From positions 806,001-870,000 of the forward strand of contig NZ_AP027363.1 in NCBI RefSeq assembly GCF_030295955.1: 64,000 nt of DNA, in the 5' to 3' direction. Below the pieces are notes generated by a model. It did not search any database, was not told the DNA's origin, and was given only the letters and a program-made list of their open reading frames with translations. This stretch comes from Thalassotalea agarivorans (lineage in GTDB: Bacteria > Pseudomonadota > Gammaproteobacteria > Enterobacterales > Alteromonadaceae). Position numbers and translations under genes: made by a program. How positions within the stretch are numbered: the first letter of the stretch is position 1; the number at the start of each line of letters is the position of its first letter. This document shows positions 34,876-45,721 of this stretch, one piece after another.

Positions 34876-35195
34876 TAGGCTTCTCTTAATTGCACCGCGG
34901 TGCCATAGGCTAATATTTCTGAGGCGCCTGCGGTAATAGCCGACGTTGAAAAACGCACGTTGATGACACCATTTGCGCCAAGGGCTTCTGCTTGCGCTAT
35001 CATACGGCTTATCGCTTCTTCACGAGACTCTTGCAAAAGCTCAGTGTAACCGCCAAGCTCGCCACCAAAAATATTTTTTAGCCCAGCCATAATGTCGCGG
35101 CCAGCATGTTTTGCACGTACTGTACTGCCTTGTACCAAACCTAAATGCTGTGTAACGACTTTGCCCGGAACTTGTTCAATGTTGCTTATGATCAT
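34875..35195 (-). CDS. YbjQ-like (UPF0145) protein
   Basis: A 106-aa soluble protein consisting of one UPF0145 domain: GLVQGSTVRAKHAGRDIMAGLKNIFGGELGGY, EEAISRMIAQAEALGANGVINVRF and EILAYGTAV. It has close block-by-block similarity with the next, membrane-anchored gene, so the pair are paralogues. It opens an operon that ends in an M48 peptidase. The role is unknown in all bacteria. Confidence 0.9.
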   Translation of the reverse strand: MIISNIEQVPGKVVTQHLGLVQGSTVRAKHAGRDIMAGLKNIFGGELGGYTELLQESREEAISRMIAQAEALGANGVINVRFSTSAITAGASEILAYGTAVQLREA

Positions 35196-35242
35196 GTATA
35201 AATCTTTATGTCATTGTTTTGCATCATTAAACCATACTGATT

Positions 35243-36970
35243 TTAGGAATCAAATAGGTTTTTGAAACGAAGTGTTTCAGGGTATGGGAATACATCTTCA
35301 AATACGCCACGCGCAATATTTTGTTGGCGTTGCTGCCAGCAACTCGCTTCAAGCAAGTCAGCGTGATACTTCATAAAGGCATTACGATATTTTGGGTTTG
35401 CTAGCGCAAAGGTTGCCAATTCTTCAGGAAACATATCGCCAGGTTCTACGGTGTACCAAGGTTCCGCGGCATAAATTTGCTCTTCTGTTATCGGCTGTGG
35501 TTTAACGCGAAAATTAACCTCATTCATATAGGTAATTTCATCGTAATCATAAAAAATAACGCGACCGTGTCGGGTGACACCAAAGTTTTTCAATAACATG
35601 TCACCAGGAAAAATATCGGCTGCAATCAGCTGTTTGATTGCCTTACCATAGCCGTACATCGCATTGTCAATTTCATCGTCAGACGCCTCGGCTAAATAGA
35701 GGTTTAATGGCGTCATGCGACGTTCAATATACAAATGCTGAATAATGATCAAGTCGTCTTCATAGCGAATAATCGAAGGGGCGACCTTGGTCAGTTCTTC
35801 CATCAATTCGTCAGAAAAACGGTTTTTAGGAAAGGCAACTTCTGAATATTCCATAGTATCTGCCATACGGCCTACACGGTCATGCAGTTTGACCAGTCGA
35901 TATTTCCCTTTGACATCTTGCTTGGTCATTTTTTTACTAGGCGCAAATTTATCTTTAATGATTTTAAACACGTAAGGGTAGCTAGGTAAGGTAAATACTG
36001 ACATCACCATGCCTTTAATCCCGGGTGCTAGTTCAAAATCATCGTCACTATTTGCTAAATGGTTAAGAAAGTCGCGATAAAACTGTGTTTTACCTTGCTT
36101 GTGAAAACCAATGGATGAATATAATTCAGCGTAGGTTTTATGTGGTATTAAACCGTGCAGAAAATTAACCAAGCTTTTTGGATGCGGGCAGTCTACAAAA
36201 AAGTAGGCGCGAGCGAAACCAAACACAACCGCCATTTCTTCTGAGTTGGTTAGCAGCGCATCAATTTCTATTTGATTTTGCTCGTTAATCACGAGCGACA
36301 CGATAAAGGGCGTTTCACCTTTAGGAGAAAGCACTCTGCCAATAATATAAGCCCCTTTATTTCGGTAAAACACACTGTCTAGGATATCCAATATTAGGCG
36401 TTCTTCGTTGTAGCGTGTTTTCTCTGCTGTACTAGCGAACGCTGAAATCAACCGCTCGATGTCACGTTCTAAGTTGTGAAAAGATATGTTGAACTTAGGT
36501 TTATTTAAGATCTCTTGGATAACGCTTTTGAGCTCGCCATTTTTAGGCTGGTAGCGGGTATAAATGGGTGCACAGGCAAGATTTACACTGGCTTCACTCG
36601 ATTCCACAAAAATATAAGTGTTTAAATAATATTTGCGTTCAAACAAGAAACAGAACACCGAATTATAAAAACTTTCTGCCAATTCGGGCTGGTCGTGTGC
36701 AAGCAAGAGCTTTTCATAATGCATTTTTACCGCTTGCCATAAATCTGGATCGAGTTGTTTAACAAAAAAATCTTGTTTAATCGTTTCTATCGCTTCTTTG
36801 ACACGCAGATCATAAAAGTCGGTACGTGCTTTGGCAGCGTCTTGCACTTCTTGCCATTCTCGCTTTTCAAAGCGATCTTTTGCACTGGCGGTAATTTCGC
36901 TAAATAAAAAGATGTGGCGTTCAAAGCCATTAAGGATGGTTTTTGCAATTGCAAAAGCTAGATTCGTCAT
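35243..36970 (-). CDS. aceK: Isocitrate dehydrogenase kinase/phosphatase
   Basis: AceK phosphorylates isocitrate dehydrogenase to push carbon into the glyoxylate shunt and dephosphorylates it to return it to the TCA cycle. The 575-aa protein matches E. coli (578). Visible blocks include SFHNLERDIERLISAF, YIIGRVLSPKGETPFIVS, FPGDMLLKNFGVTRHGRVIFYDYDEITYM (catalytic Asp/Asn region of the kinase fold) and PEELATFAL near the end. The start is placed at MTNLAFAIA (36970). Unlike E. coli it is not in an aceBAK operon; aceA and malate synthase G are 18-26 kb away. Confidence 0.95.
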   Translation of the reverse strand: MTNLAFAIAKTILNGFERHIFLFSEITASAKDRFEKREWQEVQDAAKARTDFYDLRVKEAIETIKQDFFVKQLDPDLWQAVKMHYEKLLLAHDQPELAESFYNSVFCFLFERKYYLNTYIFVESSEASVNLACAPIYTRYQPKNGELKSVIQEILNKPKFNISFHNLERDIERLISAFASTAEKTRYNEERLILDILDSVFYRNKGAYIIGRVLSPKGETPFIVSLVINEQNQIEIDALLTNSEEMAVVFGFARAYFFVDCPHPKSLVNFLHGLIPHKTYAELYSSIGFHKQGKTQFYRDFLNHLANSDDDFELAPGIKGMVMSVFTLPSYPYVFKIIKDKFAPSKKMTKQDVKGKYRLVKLHDRVGRMADTMEYSEVAFPKNRFSDELMEELTKVAPSIIRYEDDLIIIQHLYIERRMTPLNLYLAEASDDEIDNAMYGYGKAIKQLIAADIFPGDMLLKNFGVTRHGRVIFYDYDEITYMNEVNFRVKPQPITEEQIYAAEPWYTVEPGDMFPEELATFALANPKYRNAFMKYHADLLEASCWQQRQQNIARGVFEDVFPYPETLRFKNLFDS

Positions 36971-37320
36971 TAAAAAACCCCAACTGTTACTGCCTATCAA
37001 TATACTGCACTGAGGCTATGAATCACCTGTTTTTTTTAGTTATGGCGCATATTTTTTAGATTAATGGTTATTTTTCGTTTAGTCGCTAAAACTCTGGTCG
37101 TTTCGTTAACTAAAGATAAACGTGAATATAAAGCGAATATAAAACCAAGGTAAGTCAAACTGTGTAAGCAATAAACAGCTAAACATCCACACATTAAATA
37201 GCGATCACGAAAGTAAATTTGTTAACACTTTTATCGGTTAAAAACACACCTTAAACTTGCCAAAACGCCCCGAAAACTCTAAACTTGCGCAGTTTTTTAT
37301 TGCTATTTTTAACAGCCTGT
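36971..37320. other. Divergent intergenic region between aceK and queA
   Basis: This 350-bp AT-rich stretch must carry the promoters for aceK (minus) and the queA-secF operon (plus). I see no tRNA, palindrome or confident promoter pair in it. A T8 run at about 37032 is not preceded by a hairpin. Confidence 0.5.
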
Positions 37321-38370
37321 ATGCGCGTATCAGATTTTGCTTTTGAACTTCCTGAAGAACTCATCGCTCGCTATCCTAAAGCGGAGCGTACCCAAAGTCG
37401 TCTAATGACCTTAGATGGTGACTCTGGTCAACGTCAGGATCTTGCCTTTACCGATATCATCAATCAACTCAATGCAGGTGATTTATTGGTGTTCAACAAT
37501 ACCCGCGTTATACCGGCTCGTATGTTTGGCCAAAAAGAAAGTGGCGGCAAAATAGAAGTGTTAGTAGAGCGTATGCTAGACGATAAACGCGTGCTTGCAC
37601 ACGTGCGTTCAAGTAAAGCGCCAAAACCAGGTGCTAAATTAATTCTTGAAGGCACAGTTAACGCCACTATGGTGGCTAGACATGACGCGCTATTTGAAAT
37701 TGCCTTTGATAGCGACAAAAACGTCTTAAATATATTGGAAGACATCGGCCATATGCCGTTGCCTCCTTATATTGATCGCCCAGACGAAGACAGCGACAAA
37801 GAGCGTTATCAAACGGTTTACAATGAAAAGCCAGGTGCTGTCGCAGCGCCAACCGCTGGCCTACATTTTGATGAAACCTTGTTGCAACAACTTAAAGACA
37901 AAGGTGTTGAACTGGCGTTTATTACACTGCATGTAGGCGCAGGAACTTTCCAGCCAGTGCGTGTCGACGAAATTGCCGACCACATAATGCATGCCGAGTA
38001 TGTAGAAGTTCCGCAGGCGGTGGTCGATCAAATTAATCAAACGAAAGCGAGCGGTGGTCGCGTTGTTGCCGTAGGCACAACATCGGTGCGCTCGCTAGAA
38101 AGTGCAGCTAAGGTTAGCGCAGAGAAAGGCCAGCCTTTAACTGAATTTTACGGTGATACAGATATTTTTATAACGCCTGGCTTTGAGTTCAAAGTGGTTG
38201 ATGCGTTAGTGACTAACTTTCACTTATCTGAATCTACCTTGTTGATGCTTGTAAGCGCATTTGCTGGCTATGACAATATCATGTCGGCTTATCAGCATGC
38301 TGTTACAGAAAAATATCGATTTTTCTCTTACGGCGACGCTATGTTGCTCAACAAAAAAACAAGCAAGTAA
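37321..38370 (+). CDS. queA: tRNA preQ1(34) S-adenosylmethionine ribosyltransferase-isomerase
   Basis: QueA adds the cyclopentenediol ring to preQ1 in tRNA to form epoxyqueuosine. The 349-aa protein starts [16 protein letters not shown] and carries [38 protein letters not shown] and [23 protein letters not shown], all diagnostic. A TTG at 37285 could extend it by 12 residues but the family start is MRVSDF. It heads the queA-tgt-yajC-secD-secF cluster, the common gammaproteobacterial order. Confidence 0.97.
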   Translation: MRVSDFAFELPEELIARYPKAERTQSRLMTLDGDSGQRQDLAFTDIINQLNAGDLLVFNNTRVIPARMFGQKESGGKIEVLVERMLDDKRVLAHVRSSKAPKPGAKLILEGTVNATMVARHDALFEIAFDSDKNVLNILEDIGHMPLPPYIDRPDEDSDKERYQTVYNEKPGAVAAPTAGLHFDETLLQQLKDKGVELAFITLHVGAGTFQPVRVDEIADHIMHAEYVEVPQAVVDQINQTKASGGRVVAVGTTSVRSLESAAKVSAEKGQPLTEFYGDTDIFITPGFEFKVVDALVTNFHLSESTLLMLVSAFAGYDNIMSAYQHAVTEKYRFFSYGDAMLLNKKTSK

Positions 38371-38429
38371 GCGGTTAATCAAACCATTAACTGCATTTTT
38401 GCCGCCGGCCTGTTTCGCTGGTGGGCTAA

Positions 38430-39584
<1,155 letters not shown>

Positions 39585-39606
39585 ATAATTAAAACAAGAG
39601 GATATT

Positions 39607-39942
39607 ATGAGTTTATTTATTTCGACAGCCCATGCGGCAGCACAACCAGCACCACAAGGTGCAGGCTTTGACATGTTAATCATGTTAGCTGTATTTGGTT
39701 TAGTGTTTTATTTCATGATCTATCGCCCACAAGCAAAGCGTGTTAAAGAGCACAAAAACTTGATGACAGCCTTATCAAAAGGCGACGAAGTGCTTACGCA
39801 AGGCGGCCTTATTGGCAAAATTACTAAAGTGTCTGAAGACAAAGACTTTATGGTAATTGCCATTGCTGAAGGTACAGAAGTTGCTGTACAAAAAGCGGCT
39901 GTGTCTGCTGTTTTACCGAAAGGTACAATGAAGTCTCTTTAA
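39607..39942 (+). CDS. yajC: Preprotein translocase subunit YajC
   Basis: A 111-aa inner-membrane protein of the SecDF-YajC complex. A single membrane segment (MLIMLAVFGLVFYFMIYRPQ) ends in the family motif RPQ, then the cytosolic domain VKEHKNLMTALSKGDEVLTQGGLIGKITKV. A terminator-like hairpin follows its stop, before secD. Confidence 0.96.
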   Translation: MSLFISTAHAAAQPAPQGAGFDMLIMLAVFGLVFYFMIYRPQAKRVKEHKNLMTALSKGDEVLTQGGLIGKITKVSEDKDFMVIAIAEGTEVAVQKAAVSAVLPKGTMKSL

Positions 39943-39948
39943 TCGAAT

Positions 39949-39974
39949 ATGCCCGCAAATTAGCGGGCATTTTT
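39949..39974 (+). terminator. Hairpin terminator between yajC and secD
   Basis: Arms ATGCCCGC and GCGGGCAT with an AAATTA loop are followed by T4-G-T3. It lies within the queA-secF operon, so it probably reduces rather than ends read-through, and secD may also have its own promoter. Confidence 0.7.
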
Positions 39975-40017
39975 GTTTAGGGGAAACTTCACAACAATGA
40001 TTAGCTAGGATGAACTT

Positions 40018-41865
40018 GTGTTAAACAAAAATCCATTATGGAAAACGCTAGTGGTGGTTTTCGTTGTCGCCATTGGTTTGTTATACGCCTCGCCTAACTT
40101 GTACGGAGAAGATCCTGCCGTACAAATTTCAGGGCTTAGAGGTGCTCAAGCGACGACACAAACACTAGACACTGTTAAGGCAGACTTAGAATCTGCAGAC
40201 ATTGCTTTTAGTAATATCGAATTAGACAACGGGCAAGTACTTGTACGTTTTACCAATACTGAAAATCAGTTAAAAGCGCGAGACGTGCTAGATGGTAACT
40301 TAGGTAAGCAATTTTCTGTTGCTTTAAATCTTACGCCTGCGACACCTGAATGGCTAGAAGCCTTGGGCGGTAGTCCAATGAAGCTTGGTCTTGACCTAAG
40401 TGGTGGTTTAAGTTTCACCATGGAAGTCAACATGAAAGAAGCGGTGAAAAAAGCGCAAGAAGGCATGATAGGTGACATACGCACAGAGCTACGTAGCGAA
40501 AAGATTCGTTACCGCACAGTTAAAGCTGCTGGTGATGATATTGAAATTCAATTTAGAAATGTTGAAGACATTGATAAAGCAGAAAACTATTTAAGCCGTC
40601 GTAATAATGATTTTGTTTACCGCGCCAATGAAGACAACCTGACTTTAAAAGTTAGCTTCACTGACCAAAAATTAAAAGAAATTCGTGAATACGCATTAGA
40701 GCAAAACATTACCATTATTCGTAACCGTGTTAACGAATTAGGTGTTGCAGAACCACTTGTTCAGCGCCAAGGTCAAAAGAACATCGTAATCGAATTACCT
40801 GGTGTTCAAGACAGTGCTCAAGCAAAAGAAATTTTGAATGCGACAGCAACAATCGAATTTCGCTTGGTTGATCAAAATGGCGATTTGTCAGCGGCATTAA
40901 ATGGCCGTGTACCGCCAGGCTCACAATTACTTGAAGATGCCAATGGTCGTCCAAGTTTAATTAAAAAACGTATCATGCTAACTGGTGACCACATTGTAGA
41001 TGCAGGTTCAGGCTTTGACGAAAACAGCCGTCCACAAGTTAACATTTCGCTAGATTCTGCTGGTGGTACGCGCATGTCTAACGCCACTAAATCGAACATT
41101 GGTAAGCCAATGGCGACAGTATTTATCGAATACAAGCCAACAGATCGCAAAGATGCTGAAGGCAATACCATCTTCGAAAAGCATGAAGAAATTATTTCGA
41201 TTGCAACGATTCAATCGCGTTTAAACAAGTCGTTTAGAATTACAGGTTTGGATTCACCGGCTGAAGCACATAACCTTGCGTTGTTGCTACGTGCTGGTGC
41301 CTTAATCGCGCCTATTCAAATTGTTGAAGAACGCACCGTAGGTCCATCGCTAGGTGCTGAAAACGTTAAATCAGGTTTCCAAGCTATCTTGGTTGGCTTT
41401 GGTTTAGTGTTCTTGTTTATGGCGATTTACTATCGTGCCTTTGGTTTAGTTGCTAACTTAGCGCTAGGTGCAAACCTGGTATTAATTATCGGTATTATGT
41501 CGATGATTCCGGGCGCAACACTTACCTTGCCGGGTATGGCTGGTATCGTTTTGACCGTAGGTATGGCGGTTGATGCAAACGTGCTGATATTTGAGCGTAT
41601 ACGTGAAGAGATTCGTGCTGGTAAATCGGTGCAACAGTCTATTCATCAAGGTTACGACTCTGCGTTCTCAACCATTTTGGATGCCAACATTACCACGCTA
41701 ATCGCAGCACTAATCTTGTTTGCGGTAGGTACGGGTCCAATCAAAGGTTTCGCCGTAACATTATCTATCGGTATTATTACGTCGATGTTTACTGCTATTT
41801 TACTAACCCGTGTTGTTGTTAACGGCGCTTGGGGCGGTAAGAAGCTAGACAAGTTATCGGTTTAA
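40018..41865 (+). CDS. secD: Protein translocase subunit SecD
   Basis: SecD uses the proton gradient to pull exported proteins through SecYEG. The 615-aa RND-type protein has one N-terminal membrane segment, a large periplasmic part with [15 protein letters not shown] and [24 protein letters not shown], and five C-terminal segments with [12 protein letters not shown] and [17 protein letters not shown]. It starts with GTG at 40018, 5 bp after TAGGATG. The length matches E. coli SecD (615). Followed by secF after 9 bp. Confidence 0.97.
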   Translation: MLNKNPLWKTLVVVFVVAIGLLYASPNLYGEDPAVQISGLRGAQATTQTLDTVKADLESADIAFSNIELDNGQVLVRFTNTENQLKARDVLDGNLGKQFSVALNLTPATPEWLEALGGSPMKLGLDLSGGLSFTMEVNMKEAVKKAQEGMIGDIRTELRSEKIRYRTVKAAGDDIEIQFRNVEDIDKAENYLSRRNNDFVYRANEDNLTLKVSFTDQKLKEIREYALEQNITIIRNRVNELGVAEPLVQRQGQKNIVIELPGVQDSAQAKEILNATATIEFRLVDQNGDLSAALNGRVPPGSQLLEDANGRPSLIKKRIMLTGDHIVDAGSGFDENSRPQVNISLDSAGGTRMSNATKSNIGKPMATVFIEYKPTDRKDAEGNTIFEKHEEIISIATIQSRLNKSFRITGLDSPAEAHNLALLLRAGALIAPIQIVEERTVGPSLGAENVKSGFQAILVGFGLVFLFMAIYYRAFGLVANLALGANLVLIIGIMSMIPGATLTLPGMAGIVLTVGMAVDANVLIFERIREEIRAGKSVQQSIHQGYDSAFSTILDANITTLIAALILFAVGTGPIKGFAVTLSIGIITSMFTAILLTRVVVNGAWGGKKLDKLSV

Positions 41866-41874
41866 GGAAAGCTC

Positions 41875-42822
41875 ATGTTTCAAATATTAAAACTAGACAG
41901 TACCGTTAGTTTCATGCGCTTTCGTAAAGGCGCAATGATATTCTCATTGGTGTTAATGCTAGCCGCTATAGCCTCGTTGGCAACCAACAAGCTTAATTTT
42001 GGTCTCGACTTTACCGGCGGTGTGTTGGTAGAAGTTGGCTTTGAACAATCAGCTGACCTGGCTCAAATTCGTCAAGTCATGACGGATAACGGCTATCCAG
42101 ATGCGGTTGTTAAGTTATACGGTAGCTCAAAAGATGTGGTTATTCGTTTAGGTCAACGTGATGAAAAAGCAGAAACCTTAGGTAACGACATTGTTACTGC
42201 ACTTCAAACAGGTACGGGCCAAGCAATCGAAATGCGCCGTATTGAATTTGTTGGTGCAAGTGTTGGTGACGAGCTCACCGAACAAGGTGGCCTTGCTGTT
42301 TTAACAGCGCTTATCTGTATCTTGGTTTATGTTGCGTTTCGTTTTGAATGGCGTTTCGCCCTAGGCTCTGTTGCCGCACTTTTCCACGATGTTGTATTGA
42401 CGTTAGGTTTGTTCTCGCTACTTGGCTTGGAATTTGACCTTACCGTACTTGCAGCAATATTGGCGGTTATCGGTTATTCATTGAATGATACCATTGTTGT
42501 ATCAGACCGTATTCGTGAGAACTTCAGAAAAGAGCGTATTGCAGACCCAGAAGAAATCATCAATATTTCTTTAACGCAAACGTTTAGCCGTACCATCATT
42601 ACCTCAATTACAACTTTGCTTGTACTTGCGGCCTTGTTCACCTTAGGTGGTGAGCTTATCCACGGCTTTGCAACTGCGCTATTGTTTGGTGTATTTGTTG
42701 GTACATACTCTTCAATCTACGTGGCAAGTTCTGTTGCCCTTGGTCTAGGTATTTCTAAAGAAGACCTTATCCCTGAAGTGGTTGAAAAAGAAGGTGCAGA
42801 CCACGAGCAATTATTGCCTTAA
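41875..42822 (+). CDS. secF: Protein translocase subunit SecF
   Basis: The partner of SecD. The 315-aa protein has six membrane segments and the family blocks FGLDFTGGVLVEVGFE, RIEFVGASVGDELTEQGG, VIGYSLNDTIVVSDRIRENF and FSRTIITSITTLLVLAALF. It is the last gene of the operon, with a strong terminator 21 bp after the stop. Confidence 0.97.
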   Translation: MFQILKLDSTVSFMRFRKGAMIFSLVLMLAAIASLATNKLNFGLDFTGGVLVEVGFEQSADLAQIRQVMTDNGYPDAVVKLYGSSKDVVIRLGQRDEKAETLGNDIVTALQTGTGQAIEMRRIEFVGASVGDELTEQGGLAVLTALICILVYVAFRFEWRFALGSVAALFHDVVLTLGLFSLLGLEFDLTVLAAILAVIGYSLNDTIVVSDRIRENFRKERIADPEEIINISLTQTFSRTIITSITTLLVLAALFTLGGELIHGFATALLFGVFVGTYSSIYVASSVALGLGISKEDLIPEVVEKEGADHEQLLP

Positions 42823-42843
42823 CGCTTAATTGTCTAATCTGTA

Positions 42844-42872
42844 AAAAAGCCCCTAGCGTTAGGGGCTTTTTT
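42844..42872 (+). terminator. Rho-independent terminator of secF operon
   Basis: Arms AAAAGCCCCTA and TAGGGGCTTTT (GCGT loop region) are followed by a long T run. Confidence 0.85.
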
Positions 42873-42976
42873 TGTTTTTTTTCTGCATTAAATAAGCGAT
42901 TAAACGTCTACCAAATTGGCGCTATTTAACACCAATGTATACACTCTAGACTATGAACAAACAAGGCGTGTAATTA

Positions 42977-43717
42977 ATGCGTGTATTTTCAAAACAGCGA
43001 CGTTTTTACTTGTTAAAGAAAAAGTTAAGTACTTATTTGGTTTATGCGTTGGGTGAAATTGTACTGATTGTTTTTGGTATTTTATTTGCGTTACAAATCG
43101 CTAATTGGAATCAAGACAAGAATGATCAGCAGAAAGTACAAGCGTGGCGCATAAAATTGACAGCCGAATTTGAACAAAACCAACTAGCGGTAGAGCAAGC
43201 CATCAAAGATTTAACTACTGTTACGGGCGAGTTATCCGCCTTCTTATCACTAATGGGACCCGAGCCAGAGATAGCAGAAGACAACAAAATCTATAACTAC
43301 ATCGCTGTTTATTTTTGGAACCCTAGCTATACTCCTCGCACAATAGTATTCGATCAATTTGTTGACTCTGGCGACATTGATTTACTCAATGATCTAGTGT
43401 TGAAAGATGCCTTATTGGAGTGGAAAACGGCAATCAGAAACAACCAAATGTTGGTAGAGTCTATCTCTAGTCACCAAGATACAATGGCGGAAGGCTGGCA
43501 AGATTTGTACCGCTGGAAAAGTTCTATTGCGATGACTGGCTGGATTAAGCATATGCCGGAAAGTCAATTTCCGTTTGACCAAAATGCTTTATTGTCTTCC
43601 CCTGCATTAGAAAATGCGGTATCAATGAAGTTGATATTGACTGAAATGCAACGCCTAAATGTTCAAACTGCAAAGCGACAACAAGCTAACATACTGTCGC
43701 TATTGATGGGCGGCTAG
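42977..43717 (+). CDS. DUF6090-like membrane-anchored protein
   Basis: A 246-aa protein. Near the N-terminus is a membrane segment with the family signature YLVYALGEIVLIVFGILFALQIANWNQ, which closely resembles DUF6090 proteins, best known from Bacteroidetes. The rest is mainly helical (residues 45-245) with no catalytic motif visible. The start is an ATG after TAATTA. Function unknown; the family's taxonomic skew makes horizontal transfer a possibility, but base composition does not look foreign by eye. Confidence 0.65.
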   Translation: MRVFSKQRRFYLLKKKLSTYLVYALGEIVLIVFGILFALQIANWNQDKNDQQKVQAWRIKLTAEFEQNQLAVEQAIKDLTTVTGELSAFLSLMGPEPEIAEDNKIYNYIAVYFWNPSYTPRTIVFDQFVDSGDIDLLNDLVLKDALLEWKTAIRNNQMLVESISSHQDTMAEGWQDLYRWKSSIAMTGWIKHMPESQFPFDQNALLSSPALENAVSMKLILTEMQRLNVQTAKRQQANILSLLMGG

Positions 43718-43861
43718 CAGGCAAATATCCGTAATCGAGTCGCCAAAATACAGCAGCAGAATTTAATTTTATTTACGTTTGTAAAAAGTTAGATTATTGT
43801 TTTAATTGCAGGTTAAAAAACAAGCTACAGTGAATATAAACGTTTTGTAAAGAGTTTACCT

Positions 43862-44442
43862 ATGAAAAACAAAGGCTTTACCTTAATAGAACTTGTTGCA
43901 GTAATCGTCATTTTAGGGATTTTAGCGGTCACAGTATTACCTAAATTTGTCAATATACAAACTGACGCAAAAATAGCCGATCTAGAAGGTGTAAAAGCGG
44001 CCATGGAAAGTGTAGCAACGCTAGCATATTCAGAAGCGGTTATTCATGGTACGGAACATGCCGAAAGGACAATTGCCCCAATGATATGGATCCTAATAGA
44101 GACGGTTTTCCCTCGATCGAAACAAACCTAGGTTACTTAGAGCTGAAATACGGCTACCCAGAAGCAGAAGCTGAATTTGGTTTAGGTATATTAGACTTAA
44201 TGAATCTGGGAAATAAGGACTTTGAGCAAGGAGATTTTGATGTTTGTTTTGGCAGTGGTAATAGTAATTGCCAAACGTCACAAAATAGCTCAAGTAGCCA
44301 TGTTCGCGTTGGCTTTGGATTAAGGAATGATGATGGCTCTGCTACAGGCGCTAAATGTTACGTACGTTACATAGAGCCTGGAGGCACAAACAATGCTAGC
44401 AGCACTGAATATCAAATCATTGTTGAAACAGATGACTGCTAG
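43862..44442 (+). pseudogene. Type IV pilin-like gene with a one-base frameshift
   Basis: Two overlapping frames make one pilin. The first (43862-44131) opens with the prepilin motif KNKGFTLIELVAVIVILGILA, cleaved after Gly, and continues to HGTEHAERTIAP. The second (44086-44442) continues MDPNRDGFPSIETNLGYLELKYGYP and ends with a Cys-rich minor/MSHA-type pilin tail (KCYVRYIEP, TDDC). Adding one C to the C4 run at 44076-44079 joins them as TIAPNDMDPNRDG, a 193-aa protein. So either the gene is inactivated, it varies by slippage, or the base call is wrong. It has no pilus-assembly genes beside it. Confidence 0.8.
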
Positions 44443-44451
44443 CTGTTTTAG

Positions 44452-45522
44452 CTATTCCACAAGTTCTATTCGTATATTTTTCTCGGCATCTTTCATATAC
44501 GCCATAATATCTTCTGTACTATTTGGTGCGTACAAGCGAATTAATATCGCCCAGTCAGGCTCAACGTCGATGTTATTGGCTTGTCCAGGCGTGTTGAAAT
44601 AAAAGGTATAACTGCCATCGTCATTTGGCTGCGCTTGTCGATTATTTAACGCAAAATTATCGGTTACAATCCAACCTTTGCTGCCATAAGTGGTCACAGA
44701 GAAAAAGCCGCCTTTATCAAATTGCAGTGGCGGCACCGTCAAGGTGATTTTAGATGGTGCGCCTTGTTTGGCTTGACCGGTTGGCTGGATGGTATTTAGG
44801 TATGCCGCATCCTTTATTGGCAAGCCAAAAATGCCCACAGCCGAGGCGATAAGAAACTGTGTCGCTTCTACTTCATCCTTATTGCCAAAATAGTATTCTG
44901 GATAGATTGCTTCCGACATGCGAGCTTTTAGTCGAGTCCTTGTTTCGTCTAACGATGCTTTATCGAAACCTTTCGCTACATAAGGGTTTGCCGAATTTGC
45001 AGCTATTCTGATATTGTCTTGGTGTTGATGCGCTTCTACAAAACCTGCTTCATCAAGCGAGCGCACGCCTGTTCGCGTATTGAGAAAAAGGTGGTTACCT
45101 GTAGAAACGTCTTCTGTGGTGAAAGTGCGCTCCTCACCTGGGTAAATTACGTCAATGGTATATTGGTTTTCATCAATCACTTGAATAACAGAATAGACAT
45201 CCCAACTAGGGTTCGATAGCGTTGCGCCTTGCGAAATATCGACCACGGCATGGCTGTACATCACATCTTGATTTTCTCGCACAACAAATTGATTGTCTTT
45301 GCTAGACATAGTTCTGGAGTGTCTAAAGGTATTCACTGCATAGTCTTTGCTGTGATCGGCAAAATAGCGATCAGTTTCGGCAAGGGTAAAGTTGGACTCA
45401 TCGACATAAATGCCTTGTGTTTTTTCGGGCTTTTCAGCAGCTTGTTTAGGTGTTGGTTTTTCGCATGACACAATCAATAAACTGACGACAAAAAGGGTAA
45501 TGAACAAGGTACTTGTTTTCAA
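44452..45522 (-). CDS. DUF1254/DUF1214 domain lipoprotein
   Basis: A 356-aa lipoprotein: signal ending LLIVSC (lipobox) then an N-terminal DUF1254-type region (YAVNTFRHSRTMSSKDNQFVV) and a C-terminal DUF1214 region with the typical SVTTYGSKGWIVTDNFALNNR, FYFNTPG and WAILIRLYAP. The start is TTG at 45520-45522, with AGGAG 9 bases upstream. The family is common and uncharacterised. It is divergent from oxyR, so the two may share a control region. Confidence 0.85.
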   Translation of the reverse strand: MKTSTLFITLFVVSLLIVSCEKPTPKQAAEKPEKTQGIYVDESNFTLAETDRYFADHSKDYAVNTFRHSRTMSSKDNQFVVRENQDVMYSHAVVDISQGATLSNPSWDVYSVIQVIDENQYTIDVIYPGEERTFTTEDVSTGNHLFLNTRTGVRSLDEAGFVEAHQHQDNIRIAANSANPYVAKGFDKASLDETRTRLKARMSEAIYPEYYFGNKDEVEATQFLIASAVGIFGLPIKDAAYLNTIQPTGQAKQGAPSKITLTVPPLQFDKGGFFSVTTYGSKGWIVTDNFALNNRQAQPNDDGSYTFYFNTPGQANNIDVEPDWAILIRLYAPNSTEDIMAYMKDAEKNIRIELVE

Positions 45523-45721
45523 TGGTGAAACTCCTATTTGAGTGAATAAAACGTTGTCTACCTTATTGATATAGTTGATAACGTTGCCGATGTCACGCTA
45601 GACATAGTTGTTTAAGAATTTTCCATGTAGTTTGTTCTCCAACAAAAAACAAACACTTGTTTAATCTGTATAACTAATCTAAATTATTCAGTTAATAGTA
45701 AATATAGATTAAAAGGTGCTT

